Shown piece after piece: positions 17,409-25,267 of a stretch of 59,132 nucleotides of DNA. Position 1 is the first letter of the stretch, and each line of letters opens with the position of its first letter. The notes below the pieces were generated by a model that was given only the letters and a program-made list of their open reading frames with translations, was not told where the DNA came from and searched no databases. Both the position numbers and the translations under genes were made by a program. The stretch spans positions 1 to 59,132 of the forward strand of contig JAEUQC010000164.1 of the NCBI GenBank assembly GCA_016789905.1, given 5' to 3'. Origin of the DNA: Bryobacterales bacterium. GTDB taxonomy: Bacteria; Acidobacteriota; Terriglobia; Bryobacterales; Bryobacteraceae.

Positions 17409-17759
17409 CTACGCCGTTTCCAGCTTTCCATGATTGTCGCAATGTCCGCCGTGCGGATGATGGAGGTGGCCCGCCACTAAATAGTCAGTATGTCCGCCGT
17501 GGGGCACCGCCTCGTGGCCGCAATCGGGCCCATGCACGTGGCCGGCGGCGTGGCCCTGGCATTCATGTCCGGCGGTGCAATCATCCGGATTGGCGGCGCC
17601 AACGGCAATAGCGTGCTCGTCATAGTGGTCACTATGGCGGTGGTGGAGGTGCCCATCGTGCAAATAATCGATGTGCCCCTCATGGACCACGGCCGTATGC
17701 CCACAGCCGGGGCCGTGGACATGGGTGTGCTCGCTATCGGTGTGAATCTGGTGTGACAT
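17409..17759 (-). CDS. His-rich metal-binding protein with two repeated modules
   Basis: The 116-aa protein is about one quarter histidine and has no signal peptide. It consists of two copies of one module, at about 12-44 and 74-108: HGPGCGHTAVVHEGH...YLHDGHLHHRH and HGPDCGHEAVPHGGH...YLVAGHLHHPH. Each has a CGH, a DYL core and an HLHH cluster. A short linker with two cysteines (DDCTAGHEC) joins them. Such proteins are sometimes labelled zinc transporter permease in databases, but there is no membrane segment; a cytosolic zinc or nickel buffer is more plausible. AAGGAG lies seven bases before its ATG. It overlaps the end of the arsR-type gene by 26 bp. Confidence 0.8.
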   Translation of the reverse strand: MSHQIHTDSEHTHVHGPGCGHTAVVHEGHIDYLHDGHLHHRHSDHYDEHAIAVGAANPDDCTAGHECQGHAAGHVHGPDCGHEAVPHGGHTDYLVAGHLHHPHGGHCDNHGKLETA

Positions 17760-18150
17760 GAATCGCTCCTTCTTCTTTGTGCGCCGGCGGCGGCGCCGGG
17801 CGCGGCTCGCTAGCGTGGGCTAGCGCATTGAAAATCAGGTCGGCCACATGCTGATCGGCCAGGCCATATAGAATGTGCTTTCCCTGACGGCGCCGAGAGA
17901 CCAGGGACTCGCTTCGCAGCACACGCAGGCGCTGCGAGATGGTGGAGATCTCCTCCCGCTCCGCGGCGGCAACTTCTGTAACGCAGGCCTCCCCTTTGGC
18001 TAATAGCACCAACAGGCGCAAACGCGGCGGATCGCCCAGGGCGCGAAAAATGCGCGATGCCCGCTGCAGCGCGGTTCCAGTGACGTCCGGCCAGCGACGG
18101 GCGCCGGCGTGCTCCTCGGGTTTACAGGTGGGATCAACAGTACGCCGCAT
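17734..18150 (-). CDS. ArsR/SmtB-family zinc-type transcriptional repressor
   Basis: The protein is 138 aa from ATG 18150; a GTG at 18183 would add 11 residues but would leave almost no leader after the promoter. The winged-helix core (ALGDPPRLRLLVLLAKGEACVTEVA, continued by STISQRLRVLRSESLV) is standard. In helix alpha5 the spacing D99-x-H101-x10-H112-x2-E115 (DQH...LAHASE) is the same as the D104/H106/H117/E120 zinc site of SmtB and that of CzrA, so Zn(II) is the expected effector. One Cys in the alpha3 region and two near the N terminus could add a second site. It heads the three-gene metal module, and a palindromic operator lies just upstream. Confidence 0.85.
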   Translation of the reverse strand: MRRTVDPTCKPEEHAGARRWPDVTGTALQRASRIFRALGDPPRLRLLVLLAKGEACVTEVAAAEREEISTISQRLRVLRSESLVSRRRQGKHILYGLADQHVADLIFNALAHASEPRPAPPPAHKEEGAIHVTPDSHR

Positions 18151-18177
18151 GAGATTGCAAGGATGACAGATGAACAC

Positions 18178-18193
18178 TTGCACAGTTGTTCAA
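18178..18193. promoter_or_regulatory. Likely ArsR/SmtB operator palindrome
   Basis: TTGCACAGTTGTTCAA is a 7-2-7 imperfect palindrome (TTGcACA-GT-TGTtCAA, one mismatched pair). It has the same layout as SmtB/CzrA-type operators, whose core is TGAACA-N2-TGTTCA. It sits just downstream of the predicted minus-strand promoter and 27 bp before the ATG of the repressor gene, so bound protein would block transcription of the module. Confidence 0.65.
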
Positions 18194-18200
18194 CTATTAG

Positions 18201-18227
18201 AGTATAGTACTTTCCTTCGGCCGTCAA
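18201..18227 (-). promoter_or_regulatory. Sigma-70-type promoter of the metal module
   Basis: On the minus strand TTGACG (18222-18227) and TATACT (18201-18206) are separated by 15 bp, shorter than the usual 17. Zinc-controlled promoters with unusual spacing exist, though those of the MerR type are longer rather than shorter. The predicted start of transcription falls at about 18194, directly before the operator palindrome. Confidence 0.5.
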
Positions 18228-18296
18228 ACGGGCGGAAAGACCCCATGTGATATTCTGATGGGATTAGTCGATAGGATTTCAAAGAGCAAACCGCGA

Positions 18297-19313
18297 ATGA
18301 AAAAGGCATTGATCACTGGGGTAACGGGCCAGGATGGCTCCTATTTAGCCGAGTTCCTGCTGCAAAAAGGCTACGAAGTGCATGGGATCAAGCGCCGGTC
18401 CAGCAGTTTTAATACGGGCCGCGTAGATAGCATTTACACCGATTTGCATGAGCACAACAAGCGATTCTTTCTGCACTTTGGCGACTTATCGGATACGAGT
18501 AGCCTGTGGACGCTACTCTATGATGTCCGGCCGGACGAGGTTTACAACCTGGCGGCGCAGAGCCATGTGCGGGTGAGTTTCGACATACCTGAGAGCACCG
18601 GAGACATAACCGGGATGGGTGCGTTGCGATTGTTGGAAGGGTTGCGGAAAACGGGAGTGAAGGCCCGGTTTTATCAGGCATCTTCGAGTGAGATGTTTGG
18701 GTCGACGGCGCCGCCGCAGAATGAAAACACCCTATTTCACCCGCGAAGCCCGTATGCCTGCGCGAAGCTGTTCGCGCACTCGATGACAGTGAACTACCGC
18801 GAGAGTTACGATATGTTCGCGGTGAGCGGAATTTTGTTCAATCACGAATCGCCCAGGCGAGGGGAGACATTCGTCACGCGAAAGATCGCCCGGGCGGCGG
18901 CGCACATCAAAGCGGGCTTGCAGGACAAGCTGTACCTGGGAAACCTGGACGCCAAGCGCGACTGGGGCTTCGCGAAAGAGTACGTGGAAGCGATGTGGAT
19001 GATGCTGCAGCAGGATAAACCGGCCGATTATGTCATTGGCACCGGGGAAACACACAGCGTGCGCGAGTTTGTAGAAGCGGCATTCGGGCATTTGAACCTG
19101 GACTGGCAAAAACTGGTGGATTTCGACGCCCGTTACAACCGGCCGGCGGAGGTGGACGCGCTGTTGGCGGACCCGACAAAGGCACGGGTGGAACTGGGCT
19201 GGGAGCACCAGACCGGGTTCAAAGAATTGGTCCGGCTGATGGTGGACGCGGAGGTAGACGCCATAGAGCGTCAGCGCGCCGGCGTGGTTTCGACGGCGAC
19301 GCACAACAACTAG
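18297..19313 (+). CDS. gmd: GDP-mannose 4,6-dehydratase
   Basis: The enzyme converts GDP-D-mannose to GDP-4-keto-6-deoxymannose, the first step to GDP-L-fucose and related sugars. From ATG 18297 (MKKALITGVTGQDG, the canonical beginning) it has 338 aa; an upstream ATG at 18258 is possible. Visible are the NADP-binding GVTGQDGSYL, the RRSSSFNT phosphate-binding segment, the catalytic ASSSEMFG and Y153-x3-K157 (YACAK), and the HESPRRGETFVTRKI loop. It starts the glycan cluster and is followed 25 bp later by fcl. This start region faces the promoter of the zinc module. Confidence 0.95.
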   Translation: MKKALITGVTGQDGSYLAEFLLQKGYEVHGIKRRSSSFNTGRVDSIYTDLHEHNKRFFLHFGDLSDTSSLWTLLYDVRPDEVYNLAAQSHVRVSFDIPESTGDITGMGALRLLEGLRKTGVKARFYQASSSEMFGSTAPPQNENTLFHPRSPYACAKLFAHSMTVNYRESYDMFAVSGILFNHESPRRGETFVTRKIARAAAHIKAGLQDKLYLGNLDAKRDWGFAKEYVEAMWMMLQQDKPADYVIGTGETHSVREFVEAAFGHLNLDWQKLVDFDARYNRPAEVDALLADPTKARVELGWEHQTGFKELVRLMVDAEVDAIERQRAGVVSTATHNN

Positions 19314-19338
19314 AGTTTTCGCGGAGGAGCTGAGGCGA

Positions 19339-20283
19339 ATGGTGGATCTAAGAGGGAAGAGGGTCGTTGTTACCGGCGGGGGAGGGTTCCTGGGTTCGTT
19401 TGTGGTGGATAAACTGCGCGAACGGGGCTGTGAGCACGTGTTTGTGCCGCGGCAAAAGGAATTCGACCTGACGACCGAGCCGGGCATCGAAAAGATGTTC
19501 ACGGCCTACCGGCCCGAAGTGATGTTCCATTTGGCGGCCGTTGTCGGCGGCATTGGCGCCAATAAGGAGAATCCTGGTTCGTTCTTCTACAAGAACGCAA
19601 TCATGGGTATTCAACTGATTGAGGCTGCTCGGCGCCATGGCGTGGAAAAGACCATCGTTGCCGGGTCCATTTGCTCTTATCCGAAATTCACTCCGGTCCC
19701 TTTTAAGGAAGAAGACCTTTGGAATGGCTACCCGGAAGAGACGAACGCGCCCTACGGCGTGGCAAAAAAGGCATTGCTGGTGATGTGCCAGGCCTACCGG
19801 CAACAGTACGGGATGAACGCGATTTTCCTGATGCCGGTGAACCTGTATGGGCCGAGGGATAATTTCGACCTGGAATCGTCGCATGTCATTCCAGCCCTGA
19901 TTCGCAAGGCCGTTGAGGCGCGGGACCGTGGCGTCAAGGAACTGGTTTGCTGGGGCGACGGGTCACCGACGCGTGAATTTCTGTACGTTGAGGACGCGGC
20001 CGACGGTTTGATTACCGGGGCAGAGAAATACGACGGCGAGGAACCGGTGAACCTGGGCAGTGGTTTTGAGGTGTCGATCAAGGACCTGACGGAGAAAATC
20101 ACTCGGCTGTCGGGCTTCTCGGGCTCGCTGGTTTGGGATACAAGCCGGCCGAACGGTCAGCCGCGGCGAATGCTCGACACGAACCGGGCGGCGAACCTGT
20201 TTGGCTTCCGGGCGAAGGTGAACCTGGAAGAGGGACTGTCGCGGACGATCGAGTGGTATCAGCGGAATCCCGTGCAACCGTAA
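19339..20283 (+). CDS. fcl: GDP-L-fucose synthase
   Basis: The 314-aa epimerase/reductase takes the Gmd product to GDP-L-fucose with NADPH. It has the TGGGGFLGSF nucleotide motif, VGGIGANKE typical of the family, the catalytic GSICSYPK segment and APYGVAKKA with the YxxxK pair, plus PVNLYGPRDNF. A GGAGGAG ribosome site precedes ATG 19339. With gmd directly upstream the pair forms a complete route from GDP-mannose to GDP-fucose, the donor for the glycosyltransferases that follow. Confidence 0.93.
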   Translation: MVDLRGKRVVVTGGGGFLGSFVVDKLRERGCEHVFVPRQKEFDLTTEPGIEKMFTAYRPEVMFHLAAVVGGIGANKENPGSFFYKNAIMGIQLIEAARRHGVEKTIVAGSICSYPKFTPVPFKEEDLWNGYPEETNAPYGVAKKALLVMCQAYRQQYGMNAIFLMPVNLYGPRDNFDLESSHVIPALIRKAVEARDRGVKELVCWGDGSPTREFLYVEDAADGLITGAEKYDGEEPVNLGSGFEVSIKDLTEKITRLSGFSGSLVWDTSRPNGQPRRMLDTNRAANLFGFRAKVNLEEGLSRTIEWYQRNPVQP

Positions 20284-20290
20284 GCTTTTT

Positions 20291-20737
20291 ATGTCGAATC
20301 CGGAGGTTTCCGAACAAGCGATCCGGAACCTGACAGCCCAGGTCCAGCAGTTGGAACTCCTCTTACTTTCGCACCGGACGCGAATGCAGGAGTGCGCGCA
20401 GCGATTGGCAATGTTTGAAAATGCGGCCGGGGAGAGGCTGCGAGTGATCGAACATGGGGATACGCTGCTGAAGCAGCAACAGGGCACGATTGACCAACTG
20501 CGGGCGGAAGCAGACGCGGCTCTGGGGCGGGCAGGTGCGTTGGAGAAGGAACTGGCCGAGGCGGTGCGGCGACAGGCCGAGGAACGAGAGCGCCTGGAGG
20601 CGGCGCGCCTGGAGACCGGCCGCGGGGTAATGGAATTGGCCGTGCGGGAGCGGCAACTGACGGCGGAGATTCTTGAACTGCGAAATGAGGGGCTGATACA
20701 CTCAATAATCCGTCGAATCAGCGGCATATTTTCCTAA
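20291..20737 (+). CDS. Coiled-coil protein of the glycan cluster
   Basis: The 148-aa protein is almost entirely heptad coiled coil (about 5-130: Leu at a/d positions, many Glu, Arg and Gln) with a short amphipathic C terminus, RNEGLIHSIIRRISGIFS. No catalytic motif or signal peptide is present. It starts seven bases after the fcl stop, and its own stop overlaps the next start as TAATG, so it is firmly embedded in the glycosyltransferase operon. It may tether or dimerise the glycosyltransferases at the membrane; that is inference. Similar short coiled coils occur fused to large glycosyltransferases in other polysaccharide loci. Confidence 0.7.
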   Translation: MSNPEVSEQAIRNLTAQVQQLELLLLSHRTRMQECAQRLAMFENAAGERLRVIEHGDTLLKQQQGTIDQLRAEADAALGRAGALEKELAEAVRRQAEERERLEAARLETGRGVMELAVRERQLTAEILELRNEGLIHSIIRRISGIFS

Positions 20738-23079
20738 TGGCCCCCACTTCTCCTTTGCGAATCGCGGTGAACTTGCGCCAGTACTATAAGGGCAAGATCG
20801 GCGGCATGGAAAACTACGTTCGCAATGTGCTGGGCCGATTGCAGCACCACTCGCTGACCATTTGGGTGCACAACGAAGAGGTGGAAAACGTGCGCGGTTT
20901 CGCGCCGAAAGCCGAAGTCATCGGAATTTCGCACCAGGAGGGAGCGGCAGCGATCGAAAAAGGCCTGCGGGCGGGCCAGTTCGACCTGTTTTTCTGTCCC
21001 CTGCTGGTGCTGGAACCGCTGGTGGTGACGCAGCCATCGGCGGTGATGATGCCGGACGTGCAGCACGAATTCTTCCCGGAGTTCTTCGAGCCGCAGGTGC
21101 TGCAATGGCGCCGCCAGACGTATGGCCCGACCGCGTTGAATACCGACGTGCTTTTCACACTATCTGAACACGCCAAGGAGACGATCGTCGATAAGTTCAA
21201 GATCGCGCCGGAGAAGGTGGCCGTGATCCATCTGGACGCCGATGCGGAGTTTCGCGAGCCCGCACCGGAAACGCCAACGCAAGCATTTCGCAATTTGAAA
21301 CTGCCGGAAAAGTACCTGTACTTTCCGGCCAATTTTTGGCCGCATAAGAACCACAGCAACGTATTTCAAGCGATGCAAATTGCTTCCGAAAAGGGAGAGG
21401 CAGACTTGCACTTGGTGCTGAGCGGGTCCCCCGCGGGCGGGGAGCAGGCACGGGAGGAAGTGAAGCGGCTGGGGCTTGCCGGCCGGGTTCATTTCAAGGG
21501 GTACCTGGATAAGCGGGTGATCCCAGAGGTGTATCGCCACGCGCTGGGCTTGCTGTTCACGACGAAATTCGAGGGGTTCGGCATTCCGCTACTGGAGGCC
21601 TTCTACGCGGGCACACCGGCAATTACGGCCCATTCGGGCAGTTGTGTAGAAGTAGCCGGGGATGCCGCGATCCTGGTGGATCCGCTGGCCCCGGAGAGTA
21701 TCGCGCAGGGTATTCTTAGGCTGGCACGCGAACCGGAGTTGCGAACGGAGCTAGTGGCCAAGGGACGCGAACGGGTGAAGGAGTTTTCGTGGGAGCGGGC
21801 GGTGGAGCGGACCGAGGGCGCCTTCCGGAAGATAACGAGCCCGGCGTATCAGCGCCCGTCGCGGATTTCGGTGGAGGAATGGCCGCGGATTGGGATTGTG
21901 ACCCCGACCTACAACATGGCCGGGTTTCTGGAAGAGACGATTCAAAGCGTGCTTTCGCAGGAATACCCGAACCTGGATTATGTCGTGATGGACGGCGGAT
22001 CGAAAGACGGGACCGTTGAGATATTGAGGAAATATGACGGCCGGCTACGCTGGTGTTCGGAACCCGACAAGGGGCAGGGCGATGCCATCAACAAGGGCTG
22101 GCACGCGCTATCGGGCGATATCTTCGCGTTTTTAAACTCCGACGATGTCTACCTGCCGAATGCGCTGGCCACGGTGGCCGGGCACTTTAAGCGCAATCCG
22201 GGCGTGGGAATGATTTACGGAGAGGCGTACCATGCCGACGTTACGGGCAAGGTATTAGACCGCTACCCGACGCAGCCGTTCGATTTGCAGGCGTTGAACA
22301 GTCAGTGCTACGTGTGCCAGCCGGCGGCGTTTCTGCTGCGTGAGGCCTACGCCAATGCCGGGATGATCGACATCAATATGCACTACGCGCTGGATTACGA
22401 CCTATGGATCCGGGTAGCAAAAATGTATGGCGTGCGCAAAGTGGATGAGTATTTGGCCACGTCGCGCATGCACATGGACAACAAGACGCTGTCCAGCCGG
22501 CGCAAAGTGTATCAGGAGATTATCGGAACGGTGAAGCGGGAGTACCAGTATGTTCCGTATGAGTGGGTGAACGGATACGCCTGCTATTTGCTGGACCGGA
22601 AAGACCAGTATTTCGACCGTTCTAAGCCCACACCGCTTTCCTACGCGCTGAGCCTTGGCCTGGGCGCCTACCACAACCCCCACAACCTGCGGCGCTATTG
22701 GGCGGAATGGCGGCGGATGACTGGGATTGGCGGGCAGTTCACGGGGCGATGGGAAGACGGCTGGATTTCGCGCCAATACGAAAGCGAACTGGATGTGGCG
22801 CAGGAAAGCCAGCGGCTTCGCATTACCGGCAAGCACATCGCGCCCATCGCCAGCCTCCGCGTCCGGGTTCGTTTGAATGGGCGAATGCTGGAGGAAGCGC
22901 GGCTTTCGGCGCCGGGACCATTTGCGTTGGAAGTGGCGCTGCCGGGCGAGATGCGCGGCAAACTTTGCAAGTTATCCATCGAGGCCGATCGCGTATGGCG
23001 CCCGATGGAAAACGGCGATTACCGGCAGCTTTCCTGCATCATAGACGCGCTGGAACAGGCGGCGGACGCACGGCCGTGA
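20737..23079 (+). CDS. Bifunctional glycosyltransferase: GT4 plus GT2 domains
   Basis: One 780-aa chain joins two glycosyltransferases of different folds. Residues 1-375 are a GT-B/GT4 enzyme (KIGGMENYVRNVL near the start, FGIPLLEAFYAGTPAI with the donor-binding Glu near 278). Residues about 384-600 are a GT-A/GT2 enzyme (IVTPTYNMAGFLEETI, DGGSKDGT, and NSDD near 467 as the DXD metal site). The last 100 residues form a beta-rich module with LNGRMLEEARL and a W-x-P ... D-x-R-x-L-S pattern, also seen at the end of the next gene. The product probably adds two successive sugars to a lipid-linked or exported glycan. It begins by TAATG overlap with the coiled-coil gene. Confidence 0.88.
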   Translation: MAPTSPLRIAVNLRQYYKGKIGGMENYVRNVLGRLQHHSLTIWVHNEEVENVRGFAPKAEVIGISHQEGAAAIEKGLRAGQFDLFFCPLLVLEPLVVTQPSAVMMPDVQHEFFPEFFEPQVLQWRRQTYGPTALNTDVLFTLSEHAKETIVDKFKIAPEKVAVIHLDADAEFREPAPETPTQAFRNLKLPEKYLYFPANFWPHKNHSNVFQAMQIASEKGEADLHLVLSGSPAGGEQAREEVKRLGLAGRVHFKGYLDKRVIPEVYRHALGLLFTTKFEGFGIPLLEAFYAGTPAITAHSGSCVEVAGDAAILVDPLAPESIAQGILRLAREPELRTELVAKGRERVKEFSWERAVERTEGAFRKITSPAYQRPSRISVEEWPRIGIVTPTYNMAGFLEETIQSVLSQEYPNLDYVVMDGGSKDGTVEILRKYDGRLRWCSEPDKGQGDAINKGWHALSGDIFAFLNSDDVYLPNALATVAGHFKRNPGVGMIYGEAYHADVTGKVLDRYPTQPFDLQALNSQCYVCQPAAFLLREAYANAGMIDINMHYALDYDLWIRVAKMYGVRKVDEYLATSRMHMDNKTLSSRRKVYQEIIGTVKREYQYVPYEWVNGYACYLLDRKDQYFDRSKPTPLSYALSLGLGAYHNPHNLRRYWAEWRRMTGIGGQFTGRWEDGWISRQYESELDVAQESQRLRITGKHIAPIASLRVRVRLNGRMLEEARLSAPGPFALEVALPGEMRGKLCKLSIEADRVWRPMENGDYRQLSCIIDALEQAADARP

Positions 23080-24239
23080 GCGACCCGCTGGTCACAATTG
23101 TGACCCCTTCGTTTAACCAGGGGCACTTCATTCAGGCGACGATTGAGAGTGTACTGGCGCAGGACTACCCGCGAATCGAGTACATCATCATGGACGGCGG
23201 GTCCACGGACTCGACCGCCGACGTGGTGCGTCCATATTTGGATCGGCTCACGTACATATCAGAAAAGGACCGGGGACAGACGCACGCCATCAACAAGGGC
23301 CTGCGAATGGCCAAAGGGGAAGTAGCGGCGTACCTGAATTCCGACGATACGCTGCTGCCGGGAGCGGTAACGCGCGCGGTGGCCGCGCTGGGACGCCATC
23401 CCGAAGTGGGCGCCATTTATGGAGACGGTTTCCAGATCGACTTCGACGGCAATATCAAGCAGCGGTTTCCGTTCACCGAGCCGTTCAACCTATGGAAATT
23501 GACGTTTGTGCTGGACTACATTCTGCAACAGTCGGTGTTCTTCCGGCGGGCGTGCCTGGAGGAGGTTGGCTGGTTTAACGAAAACCTGCACTTTGGCATG
23601 GACTGGGACATTCTGGTGCGGCTGGGCAAACGCTATGGGCTGGCGTATGTGCCGGAAACACTTGGTTGTTTGCGCGAGTACGAAGCGGCCAAGAGTTTCG
23701 CAGGCGGCGGGAGGCGCTTCTCCGAACTATCCAGCCTGCTGCGCGCGCAAACCGGGGAGCGCTACCCGCCCGGATGGTGGTTCTACGGGCTCGACACATA
23801 CGACAAAATTGGCGGCGACCGCATTCGCCGTTGGATTCCCGGCGCGGCGGGACGCTATCTGGCAATGCGTTACGTTCACGTGTGCCGGGCGATCATCGAC
23901 CATGAGCAACACCACGCGCAAGGAATTTTCCCCGATGGCTGGGCATCGGAGACGATCCACTGGATGATGCCAGCCTGCTACGCGACGGTGACGATTCGCG
24001 GAGCTTTGCCGGAGTGGGCGAAGCCATTGGAACGGCAGCGAATGCGGATCTATGTGAACGGCGTGCTGACGGCGGAGCGGCAGCCTGGGTTTGGCGAATT
24101 CGCGATCACCGTGCCGCTGCGGCAGGCAGCGGTGCTCCGCGTGGAGTGCGAAACGGCAGTGATCCCCGCCGAGGAGGGCCTGGGCGCGGACCAGCGGCGG
24201 CTGGCGTGGCAGATCCTCGGCTTCGACGGTTCGCGTTAA
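23076..24239 (+). CDS. GT2 glycosyltransferase with C-terminal beta module
   Basis: The start is GTG 23076, overlapping the TGA of the fusion gene by four bases; reading frame upstream of this is only a shadow. The 387-aa protein has the GT2 signature VTIVTPSFNQGHFIQATI, DGGSTDST and the metal-binding NSDD, followed by an acceptor region with GMDWDIL. The final 90 residues (RMRIYVNGVL ... FAITVPL ... DQRRLAWQI) form the same kind of beta-sandwich module as at the end of the preceding protein. It is the last plus-strand gene of the cluster, and its stop overlaps the convergent second gmd by three bases. Confidence 0.88.
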   Translation: MSDPLVTIVTPSFNQGHFIQATIESVLAQDYPRIEYIIMDGGSTDSTADVVRPYLDRLTYISEKDRGQTHAINKGLRMAKGEVAAYLNSDDTLLPGAVTRAVAALGRHPEVGAIYGDGFQIDFDGNIKQRFPFTEPFNLWKLTFVLDYILQQSVFFRRACLEEVGWFNENLHFGMDWDILVRLGKRYGLAYVPETLGCLREYEAAKSFAGGGRRFSELSSLLRAQTGERYPPGWWFYGLDTYDKIGGDRIRRWIPGAAGRYLAMRYVHVCRAIIDHEQHHAQGIFPDGWASETIHWMMPACYATVTIRGALPEWAKPLERQRMRIYVNGVLTAERQPGFGEFAITVPLRQAAVLRVECETAVIPAEEGLGADQRRLAWQILGFDGSR

Positions 24240-25234
24240 CCAGCGGCGGCGGGCAGTTCGACGCCCATCGACTCGCAATCGGCCGCCACCATTTCCCGCA
24301 CCATCTCTTCAAACCCCTTGCGCGGTTCCCATCCGAGGATTCGGCGCGCTTTGGACGCATCGCCGCACAACGCCACCGATTCGCCGGAGCGGAAGAAATT
24401 TGGGTCAGTGACGACGTATTTCTCCCAGTCCAGGCCGGCGCTGGCGAAGGCGATGCGGACGAAATCGCGGACGGAATGGAGCCGCCCGGTGGCGATGACG
24501 TAGTCGTCCGGCTCCGGCTGGCGCAGCATTCGCCACATGGCGTCCACGTATTCCTGGGCAAAACCCCAGTCGCGCTCGGCATCCAGATTTCCCAAACGCA
24601 ACTCATTGGCTTGTCCGGCCAAAATGCGGGCGACGCCGGAGGTGATCTTTCGGGTGACAAATTCATGCCCGCGCCGGGGCGATTCATGATTGAACAGGAT
24701 GCCGCTGGAAGCGTGCATGCCGTAACGTTCGCGATAGTTGCGAACCAGTTCAAAGCCGGCGACTTTGCTGATGCCATAGATGGAACGCGGGCGGAAACGG
24801 GTATGTTCGTTCTGTGGCATCTCCTCGGCGCTGCCGAACATTTCGGAGGTGCCCGCAAAATAGAACCGGCATGACGGAACCAGATCTTTCAGAGAGGCCA
24901 GCAAGTAGTGCGTGCCATTGATGTTGGTAGTCAGCGTGGAAAACTCGTCGTCGAACTCGTAACTGACGAAACTGGCGGCGGCCAGGTGGTAGCACTCATC
25001 GGGGCGGATCTTGGCGACGGCGTTAAAAATACCGGCGTAGCTTTCGAGTGATGCCGGTTGCAATTGGATACGATCGAGCAGCGGAAGAAGACGGCCCAGC
25101 CGATGTTCCGGCGCCTCCAACCCCACGCGGCGAACCAGTCCGAACACCTCATAGCCACGGGCGAGTAAGAGTTCGGCGAGGTAGGAACCGTCCTGACCAT
25201 TGACGCCGGTGATTAGGGCACGCTTTTTTTCCAT
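24236..25234 (-). CDS. GDP-mannose 4,6-dehydratase paralogue
   Basis: The 332-aa protein starts at ATG 25234 (MEKKRALITGVNGQDG); an ATG 18 bp upstream lacks the usual context. It has every Gmd landmark: GVNGQDGSYL, AGTSEMFG, the YGISK catalytic Tyr/Lys, and HESPRRGHEFVTRKI. It is clearly diverged from the first Gmd in this window, with RRVGLEAPEHR instead of the RRSSSFNT segment. It may serve a different sugar product such as GDP-rhamnose or GDP-4-keto-6-deoxymannose for another branch. It lies 15 bp ahead of no further gene on its strand but 33 bp downstream of the GT2 gene stop, probably in one transcript with it. Confidence 0.88.
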   Translation of the reverse strand: MEKKRALITGVNGQDGSYLAELLLARGYEVFGLVRRVGLEAPEHRLGRLLPLLDRIQLQPASLESYAGIFNAVAKIRPDECYHLAAASFVSYEFDDEFSTLTTNINGTHYLLASLKDLVPSCRFYFAGTSEMFGSAEEMPQNEHTRFRPRSIYGISKVAGFELVRNYRERYGMHASSGILFNHESPRRGHEFVTRKITSGVARILAGQANELRLGNLDAERDWGFAQEYVDAMWRMLRQPEPDDYVIATGRLHSVRDFVRIAFASAGLDWEKYVVTDPNFFRSGESVALCGDASKARRILGWEPRKGFEEMVREMVAADCESMGVELPAAAG

Positions 25235-25267
25235 GAAGACGCTGCACACCACCGGCGGCCGGCAACG

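Noticed and set aside
22698..23075. Upstream extension of the GT2 frame
   Set aside because: It overlaps the GT4-GT2 gene in another frame; GTG 23076 gives the usual GT2 N terminus and a four-base overlap.
24014..24874. Plus-strand open frame over the second gmd
   Set aside because: It is antisense to a complete Gmd with all catalytic motifs and shows no domain.
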